DNA of 64,000 nt from Companilactobacillus tucceti DSM 20183 (GCF_001434665.1 NZ_AZDG01000006.1:39894-103893), one strand, 5' to 3'; numbered from the stretch's first letter, positions 7,575 to 17,817 are shown. Translations and numbers: made by a program. Notes: generated by a model not told the origin, from the letters alone.

Positions 7575-9596
7575 ATGAAAATAAAAAAGTTTTATATCAT
7601 ATTTATAACCTTTTTATTAACTCTAAGTTGCTTCCAACTAAATGGAACAAACGTATATGCGGACGACAACGATACTGATCCTAGTGTTGAAGATGTAGGT
7701 TACTATCACAAGCCTACTAAAGATGTTAAAAAGTTCTTTGGAATCTGGCTAACAACTGGATTTGCATTACAACCAAAGGCAGAAAATAACGTCGTAGTTG
7801 GTGATACTGTAACTCTAAGAACTGACTCTGCTAGATCAGCTGTTTATGCGGCTGCTACTTTAGATAGATGGGCAAGATACCAATGGTATAAATTTACTCC
7901 AGGAGACGATAAATGGACTGCCGTTATTAAAAATGATGGAGGTAAAAAAGAAAATTTAACTATAACTGGAAAGGATGCTAATCAAACCACTTATTACCAA
8001 CTTCAAGTTCAATGGATAGGTATTATTCCTAATCCATTCGCAAAAAAAATCTATTCACAAGTTGCTGCTGTCCACACTGTTCCCTATCCCGTAGATGGTG
8101 AAGAAATGACAGTTAGGACTGATGACGATTATATTTACAGTACATCTTTTGACATGGCTGCAACTTCGACTTATGCCCATGCAGATATAATCCCTGAAAA
8201 TTATACTGGTTACGTAACATGGAGTGTTGATGATACATCGTTGGCAACTATCGACGAAGACACCGGATTATTAACAGCCGTAACTAAAAAAGAAGTGCAC
8301 GGGACTGTAACAGTTATCGGTACTCTCCATAATCCTAACGGAGAAGATATTCAAAGAACTACTACAGTTAAGGTCGGACAAGGTCTAGAAGATCAAACTG
8401 TTAAAGCTGGAGAAAAAGCAACATTTTCTATCGAAGGTAATCTTGGTGATTTAGAAGATATCGATGATGATGGTGAAGATGGCGATGAAGGTGGAGACAA
8501 CAGTGGTGGAAGTAACGAATACACAGTTAAGTGGTATAGAGATAATCCAGACGGGTCTAGAGTTCAAATAAATAAAGATGATGAAGTTAATGGTGCGCTA
8601 TCTGTAACTACTGATCCTACTACTATGGAAGATGACAACCAAAGTAAATACCAAGCAGTTATTAACGTTAAATTAGGTGTGATCAATAAGAGTTATACAA
8701 CTAACAAAGCAACCCTTACTGTTATTCCTGATGGATCTCCAGATATAAAAATAGATAATAGTATTGATAATGAGGACTACAATGACGATTTAGATTATGA
8801 TCTTCATTTATTTGGAGTAAACGAAGGAGATACGATCACTAGAAAATCTACTTTGACTAATAATAGTGGTACTGGAATTCTTAATGGCGGGTCTTATCAT
8901 GCGCTTATGAGAGAAAGCTCTGTCATAAAATCAGTTATGCTAGATGACAATGAATTATCTACTGACGATTATGAAGTAGTTACAAATTCTAAGAGCAATA
9001 CAAAAGAAGTAGTAATTCCTAATATGAGCTTTAAAACTAAACAGAGCCACTCTGTAGAGATAAAGTCTACTCAAGGTGCAGTTGATCAAAAAGAAACGGT
9101 CCACACTACTCCATATATTGTTGGTCAAGTTTCAGAACCTGACGATTATAGATCGGATGGAGCTGAAGAAGTTATCAGTTATTCCACAAACACTATCAAA
9201 ATGGATGTTGAAGATATTAACTTTGGTACCATATCTCCTCTTTCAGCAAACGAAACAATCTATCGTCCTGACGAATTAAATGAACCAAAAAACGTTGTTG
9301 AAGTGGATGATCAAAGACGTATTAAAAACCCTACTGAAGTTCGAGTTACACAAAATGATAATCTGATTAACGATGATAGTATTAAACTATTAGGAAGTTT
9401 ACATTTTGTTGACAACGGTACTGCCCATGATTTATTCAATAATGATCAAGTTATTCAAGCAACAGACGAAGGAAATGAAGTTCCATCTATTGGTTGGTCT
9501 AAAGAAAATGGAATTCTCTTACATATCAATGATAATAATTTTGCTGCAGGAGTATATAAAACTCAGTTAAATTGGTCTATTGTTGAGAGTATTTAG
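7575..9596 (+). CDS. Secreted WxL-like cell-surface protein
   Basis: This 673-residue protein has a signal peptide (MKIKKFYIIFITFLLTLSCF). The middle contains a bacterial Ig-like (BIG2-type) stretch (VTWSVDDTSLATIDEDTGLL) and a second Ig-like region with WYRDNPDGS. An acidic Asp/Gly linker of about 20 residues lies near residue 300. The C-terminus (IKMDVEDINFGTISPL to YKTQLNWSIVESI) resembles a WxL domain. These domains bind peptidoglycan in lactobacilli and enterococci, but the final motif here is WSI rather than WxL. AAAGGAG lies 8 nt before the ATG. Its partner genes (DUF916 and others) are absent, so this is a stand-alone copy. The ligand is unknown. Confidence 0.6.
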   Translation: MKIKKFYIIFITFLLTLSCFQLNGTNVYADDNDTDPSVEDVGYYHKPTKDVKKFFGIWLTTGFALQPKAENNVVVGDTVTLRTDSARSAVYAAATLDRWARYQWYKFTPGDDKWTAVIKNDGGKKENLTITGKDANQTTYYQLQVQWIGIIPNPFAKKIYSQVAAVHTVPYPVDGEEMTVRTDDDYIYSTSFDMAATSTYAHADIIPENYTGYVTWSVDDTSLATIDEDTGLLTAVTKKEVHGTVTVIGTLHNPNGEDIQRTTTVKVGQGLEDQTVKAGEKATFSIEGNLGDLEDIDDDGEDGDEGGDNSGGSNEYTVKWYRDNPDGSRVQINKDDEVNGALSVTTDPTTMEDDNQSKYQAVINVKLGVINKSYTTNKATLTVIPDGSPDIKIDNSIDNEDYNDDLDYDLHLFGVNEGDTITRKSTLTNNSGTGILNGGSYHALMRESSVIKSVMLDDNELSTDDYEVVTNSKSNTKEVVIPNMSFKTKQSHSVEIKSTQGAVDQKETVHTTPYIVGQVSEPDDYRSDGAEEVISYSTNTIKMDVEDINFGTISPLSANETIYRPDELNEPKNVVEVDDQRRIKNPTEVRVTQNDNLINDDSIKLLGSLHFVDNGTAHDLFNNDQVIQATDEGNEVPSIGWSKENGILLHINDNNFAAGVYKTQLNWSIVESI

Positions 9597-9616
9597 GTTA
9601 TTTAAATATGTAGTCG

Positions 9617-9784
9617 AAACGCGCAACACAACATAGCTTTTTATATTTATCCTTAAACTTGCTGCTTAAACGCGCAGAAAAACACAGCTTTTTCCGCTTA
9701 AAGCAAATGACCCTATCAATCCAAAATCGGATTGATAGGGTCATTTGCCTTAATGCTCGAAAGCTGAACGTGTTTTTCTACGCT
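9617..9784. repeat. Long covarying palindrome, family 1, with a truncated tandem unit
   Basis: The element has an inner 19-bp perfect stem (9704-9722 / 9729-9747), a middle stem (AGCTTT near 9686 / AAAGCT at 9760-9765) and an outer stem (9671-9685 / 9770-9784). A truncated copy of the 5' part begins at 9617, 51 bp upstream. Related copies are at 29024-29145 and 43348-43654. It lies between convergent genes and may terminate both. Confidence 0.8.
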
Positions 9785-12022
9785 CTATTTAATTGGACAT
9801 GCTCCACTTTCACAATCAGATTGATCTACTAACTCTAGATCTTTCTTATCATGATCACCACTTAATTCAGAAAATTCTTCAGCAACATTTCCTTTTATTT
9901 CAGATTCACGTTCTTGATATATTTTCTTATCGATTGGTTCTTTAGGTGCTTGTTTAAACTCCCCACCACTGTATGGTAACAATGAAGTGGATTTTGTAGT
10001 ATTGCGGTATTGATACATCAGTGGTGCAATTTCTTTAGCTTCATTTGGTTGGAAAGTAACGGTACAACTAACCGCATTATCTGACCAATATGTTTGCAAA
10101 AATGCTTGTGTAGCAAATTGTTCAGCAATTGAAACATTACCAGCTGATGCAAAGTTAGGGTTATCAGCATTAACTGCCTTAACTGGAAATTCAACACACA
10201 TAGTATGTTTTGTATAAATATCTGGTTCGATCTTGTATCCACAAGCTTTCAATGCTGGAAGCAATGGATCGTTGTCTTGGAATCTAATTCTTTGAATTAG
10301 ATAACCTGCATAATGGAAATGCATTCCTTCTGAAACACCAGCAAGTTTAGCAACAGTACCTGATGGTTTAACAGTTGTATGTTTAATTGAAGGCTGGCAA
10401 TTTAAAGCCTTTGAATAATCAGCATCAGCTTTAACAACGGAATGATACAAATCATCAAATCTCTTAACAATTCTTTGATCGTAAACAGGTTTCTTAATAG
10501 CAACACCATCATCCATAGCATCTTCAAAGCCTGTAACTACACGATTTCCAAAAGTATTTAAGATCCAGTCTTGAATACCTGACATTGAAACTCCGATACG
10601 ACGATTCTTTTGAATAACATTACGTGAAACTTCCCAATCGTAATTACTGAATGTAACACGTTTTGTATATCTAGCCGCTAAGCCAAAAGCTTCTTCCAAT
10701 TTCCAACCTTGTTTTTCGGCAATAACTGGAAATACTTCAAATAGATTACATGGTTCACCGTTACTTAACGAGATTTCACCACATGGATTAGTACCTTCAA
10801 CCGCATCATCAATTCCTGGTTGGTAACCGTCGGCTATACGACCATAATTACGTGATAGTTCAAGGTTAACGATTCCTGGTTCTCCATTATGTGTAATGGA
10901 ATCTGCAATTGGTTGATACTTAGTGAACTTAGAATCAACAGAAACACTATTATTTGAAGCCCAACGATGATGATAAAGCTTCTCTTGGTCTTGCTTCATT
11001 GTAATAAAGTCATTATCTGTAGCCCCACCTAAAGCAAGCTCAGCTGAACGACGAACGTTACCAGCAACAACCGTTTTACCAATAAGGTTACCCATATCTG
11101 TACAGTCAACAGAAGTTAATTGTCTTCCTACGGCCTCATCTAAAACTTTATTAATATCAAAGAACATTTCAATCAATGGAACAGGACCTGAAGCAGTACC
11201 ACCAAATCCTTTGATTTTAGCGCCCTTTGGTCTGATATCAGTAATATCTAGAACAACATCATCGATTTTTTCTTTATTTGTAGATACAAAATGAGCATCG
11301 ATCATATTAGCATTGGCAATTACCCAACCTTCACGAGTATCCGGTAACTTATAAAAACGTACATTATCTGTACTATGTGACTTCATCCACTCTTCACGGT
11401 CAACTGCACCAGCTTTAAGTGAATCTGCATAAGAAGCACTCTTTTTATCGATCAAAACTGTTAAATTAACATTTTGATCGACAACAGGCATTTGTTTCAT
11501 ATTTTCAGGAACAACGGAAAAACCAACTCCGCCACCCTTCATCAGTTGATCAAACATAAATGAAAATGGCATCGAAACAGCAACTTGATCTTTTTCCAAA
11601 TATGAAGGAACAATATGACTGTCACCATAAGATTGTGGACGGATAGCGATAAACCAGCAATTATTTAAAGCATCACCATTTCTATCTTGATAGTCAGTTC
11701 CAGAGATCCAAAGATTTCTACCTGAAGGAGTAGCAGCTAATCCATAAACCAATTTATATAATTCTTGAGCTTCACTAACAAGTCCAGAGTATGCTTCATC
11801 AGTTAACGAATCCTTTTGCAAACGTGGATCAAGATTGATATTTCCTTCAACAACACGTTTAACGGTTTCAGACCAGTTTTCGGTACGTCCTAGTTCAGGT
11901 ATCCAGCGAGCATATGTACGCTTGTAAGTGACCCAGCCTAGTTCTCCCCAATGTGGTTTGATTGTTTCTTTAACATGATCAACAAAATCTTTTTTTAAGG
12001 TAATTTTCTTTAGTAAACTCAT
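9785..12022 (-). CDS. nrdJ: Adenosylcobalamin-dependent (class II) ribonucleoside-triphosphate reductase
   Basis: This 745-residue monomeric enzyme makes dNTPs from NTPs and needs coenzyme B12 rather than oxygen. It resembles the Lactobacillus leichmannii RTPR throughout its length. Key residues are present: Cys122 (NNCW) and Cys425 (NGEPC) as the reducible pair, Cys414 in TNPCGEIS as the thiyl-radical cysteine with Glu416, and the C-terminal redox pair Cys737/Cys742 (DCESGACPIK). The start has GGAGTG 7 nt upstream. Two NrdR boxes precede it. No B12 riboswitch motif was seen in its leader. Single-copy transcription is suggested by the flanking structures. Confidence 0.96.
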   Translation of the reverse strand: MSLLKKITLKKDFVDHVKETIKPHWGELGWVTYKRTYARWIPELGRTENWSETVKRVVEGNINLDPRLQKDSLTDEAYSGLVSEAQELYKLVYGLAATPSGRNLWISGTDYQDRNGDALNNCWFIAIRPQSYGDSHIVPSYLEKDQVAVSMPFSFMFDQLMKGGGVGFSVVPENMKQMPVVDQNVNLTVLIDKKSASYADSLKAGAVDREEWMKSHSTDNVRFYKLPDTREGWVIANANMIDAHFVSTNKEKIDDVVLDITDIRPKGAKIKGFGGTASGPVPLIEMFFDINKVLDEAVGRQLTSVDCTDMGNLIGKTVVAGNVRRSAELALGGATDNDFITMKQDQEKLYHHRWASNNSVSVDSKFTKYQPIADSITHNGEPGIVNLELSRNYGRIADGYQPGIDDAVEGTNPCGEISLSNGEPCNLFEVFPVIAEKQGWKLEEAFGLAARYTKRVTFSNYDWEVSRNVIQKNRRIGVSMSGIQDWILNTFGNRVVTGFEDAMDDGVAIKKPVYDQRIVKRFDDLYHSVVKADADYSKALNCQPSIKHTTVKPSGTVAKLAGVSEGMHFHYAGYLIQRIRFQDNDPLLPALKACGYKIEPDIYTKHTMCVEFPVKAVNADNPNFASAGNVSIAEQFATQAFLQTYWSDNAVSCTVTFQPNEAKEIAPLMYQYRNTTKSTSLLPYSGGEFKQAPKEPIDKKIYQERESEIKGNVAEEFSELSGDHDKKDLELVDQSDCESGACPIK

Positions 12023-12049
12023 TATGCTTCACTCCATTTAAAATAAATA

Positions 12050-12097
12050 ACACAATATATAGTATCTCAAGTCATATGAGATAACAAGATATTGTGC
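12050..12097 (-). promoter_or_regulatory. Two NrdR boxes upstream of nrdJ
   Basis: Box 1 is ACACAATATATAGTAT (12050-12065), 15/16 to the known NrdR consensus acaCwATATATwGtgt. Box 2 is TAACAAGATATTGTGC (12082-12097), about 12/16. Their centres are 32 bp apart, about three helical turns, the usual arrangement for NrdR. A palindrome ATCTCA...TGAGAT lies between them. Confidence 0.8.
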
Positions 12098-12335
12098 TTA
12101 AAAATTACTATTACACAAAGTACCGATACGAACAAAAGTTTGGTATATCAAGTAGTAGCTAAAGTAGATATAAAAAAAATATTTTTTAACTTCACAAACA
12201 AGAAGTTATATTTGAAATTTCAAACTCGCAAATTCAATTCTAATATGTTTATAAGTTGATAATCAATGGTTTTTTTAATTACTATTTGCATCTATATTTC
12301 AAGAGGTTGACAAGAAATTTTTCAATAAAAAACTA

Positions 12336-12401
12336 CTGAAATGGTCTTGACGTTTTTAAAGGCTGTTTTCTGCCGTCTAATAAATAAAGTTCCCATTTCA
12401 G
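12336..12401 (-). other. Nested hairpin in the nrdJ upstream gap, possible structured RNA
   Basis: The gap 12098-12468 has no gene. It holds the inverted repeat CTGAAATGG (12336-12344) / CCATTTCAG (12393-12401), enclosing GACG/CGTC and a small GGC/GCC hairpin. Read on the minus strand the outer stem is followed by TAG and TTTTTT, like a terminator. It could be a short RNA or a second terminator of the gene at 12497. The rest of the gap is AT-rich with nothing recognised. Confidence 0.35.
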
Positions 12402-12468
12402 CGATACACCTTAAATAGATTTTGAGGGATTTAAATCGCAAAAATTTCCTTTTTCCTATATTCAATCA

Positions 12469-12496
12469 AAAAAGCATCCCTCTCATGAGGATGCTT
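12469..12496 (-). terminator. Terminator of the LRR surface-protein gene
   Basis: AAAAGCATCC pairs with GGATGCTTTT around a loop containing CTCTCATGA, with A/T-runs on both sides. It lies immediately after the minus-strand stop. Confidence 0.85.
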
Positions 12497-15052
12497 TTAA
12501 TTTTTTCTTTTATCAAAACCAAAAATTCCAAGAAATCCTAAAATAATTACACCTATCCACGTCATGACATTAGATTTCTCACTAGTCTGTGGAAGTTTAG
12601 TGCTATTTTCAGGAACATTACTACTTATTTCCATGTTTCTCGAATCATTATTTGCTGGTTTTACAAAATCATTTCCATCATTAACGATAATCTCAGAAGC
12701 TTGGCCGGATCGTCCATTATAGAAACCATTGGGTCTCTCAATATTTTTTTGACCATTTGACGATGGACTAAGAATATTTAAGTCTGAACTAGAATTGGAG
12801 TTTGTTTTTGAACCAGTATTTGAATTTGAATTCGTATTTGGCTTGGAATTCGAATTAGTGTCGGTATTAGTTCCCGAATTATTATCAGGTTTAGTTTCTG
12901 AGCCACTATTCGAGCCCTTTCCTGAGTCATTATTTGTATCTTTTCCCGAGTCAGTTCCTGGATCTGTTTTTGAACCTGAATCATCGTCATCTGGATCAGG
13001 GTCAATTTCGGCATTCTTTCGATATATCACTGAATTATTAGCAGTTATCGTATCATCATTAACCGTTGCATATATGGATGCAGGACTAACTGTATAACCT
13101 GAAACCGTGGGTACTACCACTCTTACCTGTGCTCCCAGTTGGCCTTCTACTTTTGGTACAACTGGATCGTGTTCCAAATTACTAGGAATAGTAACATCAG
13201 CAATTACCATTTTTTTCTTCAAATTCAATTCCAGATCATTAGTTCCATACCAACCAGTATTTGATCCATTTGAAGTAAGAATCAATTTCATGACAATATC
13301 TTTTCCTTGATAATCCTTTGGAAGTGATAATTCATCTTTTGATTCATCATAATCTAAAAGATTATTATCCAAAGTAAACTTTAATCCTGACAAACTATCA
13401 ACAGACAATCCCAGTTGTTTTGCTATATTCTTTTTAACGTCCAAAGCTTTGGTGACCGAAACCTCAGCATCAACTGATAAATGCTTCTGATTGGAAAAAG
13501 ATCCATCACCAACTGTCTTTATATTTTGTTCAATATTTATATTTTGTAAGTCATTACTATCAAAAGAATTATTCCCTAAATTATCTAGTGATCCCTTTAA
13601 GTCAACTCCGGTTAATCCATTATCAGCAAAAGCGCTTTCCCCAACGCTTGTAACGCTACTTGGAACAGTCAAATCACCTGATAAATTATTTTTAGCAAAA
13701 GAATATGTTCCAATAGTATCCAAGCCTTGATCCAAACTCAGATTTTCAAGTTTATTATTATAAAAGGCAGAATTTCCAACATTAGTAATATTATTGGGAA
13801 GAATTAATTCATCCAATTCATTATTTTCAAACACACCGGTATTTATCTTCGTTACTTTATTGTTAAGTACTAAATCAGTTATTTTATTATCATCAAAAGC
13901 ATAGTCACCAATATCTGTTAATAATTCTGGCAAAGTAAGCGTGCCTGCTATTTGATTGCCTTGAAAAGCCGACGTTCCAATGGTTGCAAGTTTATCAGTA
14001 CTCGTTCCAGACGTTTGATCACCAAAGACTAGTCCAGTTATCTTATTATCTAAAAAAGCATAATCACCTATGTTCTCTACCGATGCTGGAATTGTTATTA
14101 CCCCAGAAATATCATTATTCTGAAAAGCTGATGTCCCAATGGTTCCAAGGCTAGATCCTAATGTTAAGTCATCAATATGATTTCCTTCAAAAGAATATCC
14201 ACCGATGGTAGTAGTTTTATCCGGTATGACTAGCTTACTAAGGTCATTATCACTAAATGCGTAATCATTAATTACCGTTGCTTTATTCAAATTAATGTCG
14301 TTTATTTGATTATTGGCAAAAGCATAAGCCCCAACCGACCATGTACTGTCAGGTAAACTTACTTTAGTCAATTTATTATTTGCAAAAGCGTAATCACCAA
14401 TTTGTTGCACACTATTAAATTTGATGTCACTTAATTGATTATTTTCAAAAGCATGGCTTCCAATCGACCATGTACTATCAGGTAGATAAATTGATGTCAG
14501 TTTATTTCCAGCAAAAGCATAATTCCCAATTTGTTGAATATTTTTACCAAAAGTAACTGAAGTCAATCCATCAACAATCGATAAATTATCTGAAGAACCA
14601 GCTTCGTTATTAAAAGCATTATCTCCAATTGCTGTAACTGGACTGTCTTTATATATATCAGGAATTGTTATATCTGTAGAATACGTTGGATCTACTCCAC
14701 CATTTGCGGCTTTTTGAGCAGCACCTGTGTATCCAGTAACAGTATAATTTCCTTTAGAATCCTGACTAAAACTAAAATCAGATTGATCATTAGTTGATGT
14801 ATCTTCATTAGAGTTACTTGTTGAATCGTTATCGTCAGTATCAGTTGGTGAGGTGGCTTGACTGTCATCTGTTTTAGGTAAAGTTGTTGTTTGCTCAGTT
14901 TGATCCTGGTCGGAATTTACTTCACCTGTTGAATCAGCTTTAACGTTTGTTCCAATCATCATACCAGCGCCAAGACCAATCAAAGTCGCACTAGTCAAAA
15001 ATAATTTTCGTTCTGTTTGATATTTTTCAGTCAATTGGATATTGCCAAACAT
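12497..15052 (-). CDS. BspA-type leucine-rich repeat cell-wall protein with LPxT(S) anchor
   Basis: This 851-residue surface protein has an N-terminal hydrophobic signal (RKLFLTSATLIGLGAGMMIG), then a Ser/Thr/Asp-rich linker. At least 15 LRR_5/BspA repeats of about 22-25 residues follow (pattern IGDYAFANNKLTKVSLPDS). A MucBP-like stretch (about 620-690) and a long Ser/Asn/Asp/Lys-rich wall-spanning region come next. It ends in LPQTSEKSN, a hydrophobic helix and DKRKN. The sorting motif is LPQTS rather than canonical LPxTG, so sortase recognition needs confirmation. No good ribosome site precedes the ATG; GAGAGGG lies about 16 nt upstream, which is unusually far. BspA-type repeats in other bacteria bind host or matrix proteins. 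Confidence 0.8.
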   Translation of the reverse strand: MFGNIQLTEKYQTERKLFLTSATLIGLGAGMMIGTNVKADSTGEVNSDQDQTEQTTTLPKTDDSQATSPTDTDDNDSTSNSNEDTSTNDQSDFSFSQDSKGNYTVTGYTGAAQKAANGGVDPTYSTDITIPDIYKDSPVTAIGDNAFNNEAGSSDNLSIVDGLTSVTFGKNIQQIGNYAFAGNKLTSIYLPDSTWSIGSHAFENNQLSDIKFNSVQQIGDYAFANNKLTKVSLPDSTWSVGAYAFANNQINDINLNKATVINDYAFSDNDLSKLVIPDKTTTIGGYSFEGNHIDDLTLGSSLGTIGTSAFQNNDISGVITIPASVENIGDYAFLDNKITGLVFGDQTSGTSTDKLATIGTSAFQGNQIAGTLTLPELLTDIGDYAFDDNKITDLVLNNKVTKINTGVFENNELDELILPNNITNVGNSAFYNNKLENLSLDQGLDTIGTYSFAKNNLSGDLTVPSSVTSVGESAFADNGLTGVDLKGSLDNLGNNSFDSNDLQNINIEQNIKTVGDGSFSNQKHLSVDAEVSVTKALDVKKNIAKQLGLSVDSLSGLKFTLDNNLLDYDESKDELSLPKDYQGKDIVMKLILTSNGSNTGWYGTNDLELNLKKKMVIADVTIPSNLEHDPVVPKVEGQLGAQVRVVVPTVSGYTVSPASIYATVNDDTITANNSVIYRKNAEIDPDPDDDDSGSKTDPGTDSGKDTNNDSGKGSNSGSETKPDNNSGTNTDTNSNSKPNTNSNSNTGSKTNSNSSSDLNILSPSSNGQKNIERPNGFYNGRSGQASEIIVNDGNDFVKPANNDSRNMEISSNVPENSTKLPQTSEKSNVMTWIGVIILGFLGIFGFDKRKN

Positions 15053-15142
15053 CTGTAATTTACAAATGCCCTCTCATTTATATAATTTCTATCATATATA
15101 CATTTACTATGTTACCACTATCTATAAAATTATTTTTTAGGA

Positions 15143-16306
15143 CTAATTAGTTTGTAAATTATTTGAATACGGTATTTTCTTGATTGCCTGTTTTAACATA
15201 AATGGAGCAATAATCGTAATTAAAATAATTACCAAGATCACGTCTGAGTAGTACGCACTCGACAATAAATTAGCTGAAAATCCAATTTGAGCCGTTATCA
15301 GTGCCATTTCTCCTCTAGAAATCATCCCTGTACCAACTAAGTAATTACTTTCTTTAGTAAATCCGTTTAATTTGGCACCGAGTCCGCATCCATACAATTT
15401 GGTCAAAACACCCAGAATTGTCATTATTAAAATGAATGGCAATGATTTCCATACATCAGAAAAGGTCATATTCAAACCAACGCTAACAAAGAATATAGGT
15501 ATGAATAAAGTGTAACCAACTGGCTCGATGTTTGTATCGACTTCTTTTTGATAGTCGGTCTGAGCAACGGCGATTCCGGCAAAAAAGGCACCAATTGCTC
15601 CACTTAACCCAACTAAATTGGCTAACCAAGCCATCCCTAAACAAATTATCATCGACATTATGGCCGGACTAACTGCCATTAACAAATGATTACTTAGACT
15701 CATCAATAGTGGTGCTATCCAGCGAAACAGCAAATATACCCCGGCAAAAAAAGCAATCTGCTCTATAAGTACAATACCAATGTTAGTAGTATTCTTACTT
15801 CCGATCATTGAAATCATAATACTTAACAAAATAACTCCAATAATATCGTCCGCCACTGCTGCACCTAATATCGTTGCGCCCTCTTTAGTGTCTAAGGTAT
15901 GAAATTCCTTTAAGACTTCAACTGATATTGAAACTGACGTAGCTGAAAAGATAACTCCAATAAATAAAGATTCAAATTGTGTAAAGCCAAAGAATAAGCT
16001 GACTCCACCCATAATAACTACTGGAAATATAACCCCTATGATGGCGACAATTATTGCTGGTCGAAGATATTTTTTCAACAACTGTAAATTACTTTCCAAT
16101 CCACCAATAAACATTAAAATAACAACGCCAATTTCAGAAAATGTATTTACTAGTGTATTGAGTTTTACCAAATTAAAAATTGCTGGTCCTACAATAACTC
16201 CCACAATTATTTCCCCTATAACCGCAGGTATTCCTACTAAATGTGAAAAATGTCCTGCCAAAGTTGTACAGAACAGTAAAAAACAAAGTGTGCCTAAAAA
16301 TGCCAT
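15143..16306 (-). CDS. napA: NapA-type Na+/H+ antiporter (CPA2 family)
   Basis: This 387-residue integral membrane protein has about 12 hydrophobic segments. It carries the family's GxxLGP-like N-terminal region (GVIVGPAIFNLV), the VADDIIGVILLS motif with the ion-binding Asp pair, and SRGEMALITAQIG late in the protein. It probably exchanges Na+ or K+ for protons. It lies 17 bp downstream of the broken brnQ on the same strand and may share its transcript. Confidence 0.85.
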   Translation of the reverse strand: MAFLGTLCFLLFCTTLAGHFSHLVGIPAVIGEIIVGVIVGPAIFNLVKLNTLVNTFSEIGVVILMFIGGLESNLQLLKKYLRPAIIVAIIGVIFPVVIMGGVSLFFGFTQFESLFIGVIFSATSVSISVEVLKEFHTLDTKEGATILGAAVADDIIGVILLSIMISMIGSKNTTNIGIVLIEQIAFFAGVYLLFRWIAPLLMSLSNHLLMAVSPAIMSMIICLGMAWLANLVGLSGAIGAFFAGIAVAQTDYQKEVDTNIEPVGYTLFIPIFFVSVGLNMTFSDVWKSLPFILIMTILGVLTKLYGCGLGAKLNGFTKESNYLVGTGMISRGEMALITAQIGFSANLLSSAYYSDVILVIILITIIAPFMLKQAIKKIPYSNNLQTN

Positions 16307-16323
16307 TTTTCCCCCTCCAATAT

Positions 16324-17697
16324 TTAATCTGTTACTTTAGAGCGTTTCATTACTAGCTGTCCATAATGGATCGTTAAACCTAATAATAAACCTATCAATG
16401 CTGGGATAAACCAATCCATCCCTAATTTTGCAAAAGGAAGATACATTTTGTCCCATTTTAAAATCATTTGAATTAAATTTTGATCAGCAATAATTGCTGG
16501 TGCTGAACTCAATGCATCAATGAATGCTGGAATTATCGTAAAAGCAGTTGTGATCACATAAACAATAGAATCATGTTCAAATATGGGTGACATTATGGAT
16601 AAAATAATCAGTGTAATTGCCAATGGATATAAAAACATCAACATAGGAGTTGACCAAGAAATTATCTGCTCTAGACCTATATTAGCAATTAAAAATGATG
16701 CTACACAGGAAAGAATATTCCAAAATCTGTACGATAATTTAGGAAATTTAGTGTGTAAAGCTTCTGCAAATGATGATATCAAGCCAACTGCTGTTGTTAA
16801 ACAAGTTAAAGTTGCCATAATTGCTAAAATAATTTCACCAGGTATTCCCATAAAATAAGAAACTATTTGAGAAAAAGCGATTCCTCCATCAGCTGATATT
16901 TTGAAATGCGTAAGTGAAGTAGCACCGATCCAAATTAATACTAAATATATAAAAGCTTCCAATGAAATACTAAGTAAACTAGATTTAGCAGCTGTCTTTG
17001 CAATGGCAGTTGAATTATTTTGTCCTAATCCACGAATAGAAGTAATAACTACAATTCCAAATAACAATGCGGCCAAAGCATCCATAGTGTTATATCCTTG
17101 TAAGAAACCATTTAAGAAAGCACCACCTTGATAATCACTTGTTATATGAGAAGTTGCAGCATTTCCCATTGGACTTGAAAAAGATATGCCAAAGATTATT
17201 GCTAACAAAATTAGGAATGCTGGATTCAATAATTTTCCTATCGTATCAATGATTCCAGTTGGCTTTCTCGATGCTCAACCGGCTATTAAAAAGAAGATCA
17301 AAGAATATCCTAATAAATATATGGGTTCTTGTGCAGATGAAACATGTGTTGCAATTCCAATTTGAAAAGGTGTAGTTGCTGTTCTTGGAGTTGCAAATAA
17401 GGGTCCTAATGTCAAACAAGTCAAAATCATAAAAAAGGTTGCGTAATGATGACCAAGAGGTTTAGCCAAATCATAAATACCATTTGAGCGAGTAACACTA
17501 ATAGCAATAATTCCTAATAGTGGCAACAGAGTGCCTGTCAATAAAAAGCCCAATCCAGCGCTTAGCCAATGTCCGCCAGCTAATTGTCCTAAATGAATCG
17601 GGAAAATTAAATTACCAGCTCCAAAAAACATTCCAAAGAGCATTGAACCAATAATAATATAGTGTTTAAATGTTAATTTTTTATTTTTAGTTTCCAT
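16324..17697 (-). pseudogene. brnQ: brnQ branched-chain amino-acid transporter, interrupted by an in-frame TGA
   Basis: Two pieces of one BrnQ protein are in the same frame: residues 1-140 (METKNKKLTFKHYIIIGSML to LIFFLIAG) and the rest (from ASRKPTGIIDTIGKLLNPAF). A single TGA at 17277-17275 separates them. With it read through, the protein has about 457 residues, the normal BrnQ length, and about 12 membrane segments. The first half keeps the family start FGMFFGAGNLIFPIHLGQ. There is no frameshift, only the nonsense codon. The upstream T-box and promoter look intact, so inactivation looks recent, or it is a base-call error. Reinitiation at the TTG at 17229 could give only the C-terminal part. 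Confidence 0.85.
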
Positions 17698-17817
17698 AAG
17701 CGAATTCTCCTAATTGAATGTATTATTTTTCTAATGAATCCAAAAATATACACTCGAATTAGTCCGCCATTACTATTAGTTAAATAATTCAAAACTGACC
17801 GCCTCCAGTTCAAATAA

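Noticed and set aside
12023..12480. Cobalamin riboswitch upstream of nrdJ
   Set aside because: No B12-box-like word was found on the minus strand; NrdR boxes explain the control better.
12795..13097. Plus-strand open frame rich in Val/Glu/Phe
   Set aside because: It is the antisense shadow of the Ser/Asn/Thr-rich wall region of the LRR protein; low-complexity sequence keeps the frame open.
15038..15080. ATT start five codons upstream for the LRR protein
   Set aside because: ATT initiation is very rare and the GAGAGGG would then be only about 1 nt from the start; the ATG at 15052 is kept.
16324..17697. TGA read as tryptophan (recoding) to explain brnQ and the RHH gene
   Set aside because: TGA is used as the normal stop elsewhere in the window, for example at 1978-1980 and at the end of the Prim-Pol gene.
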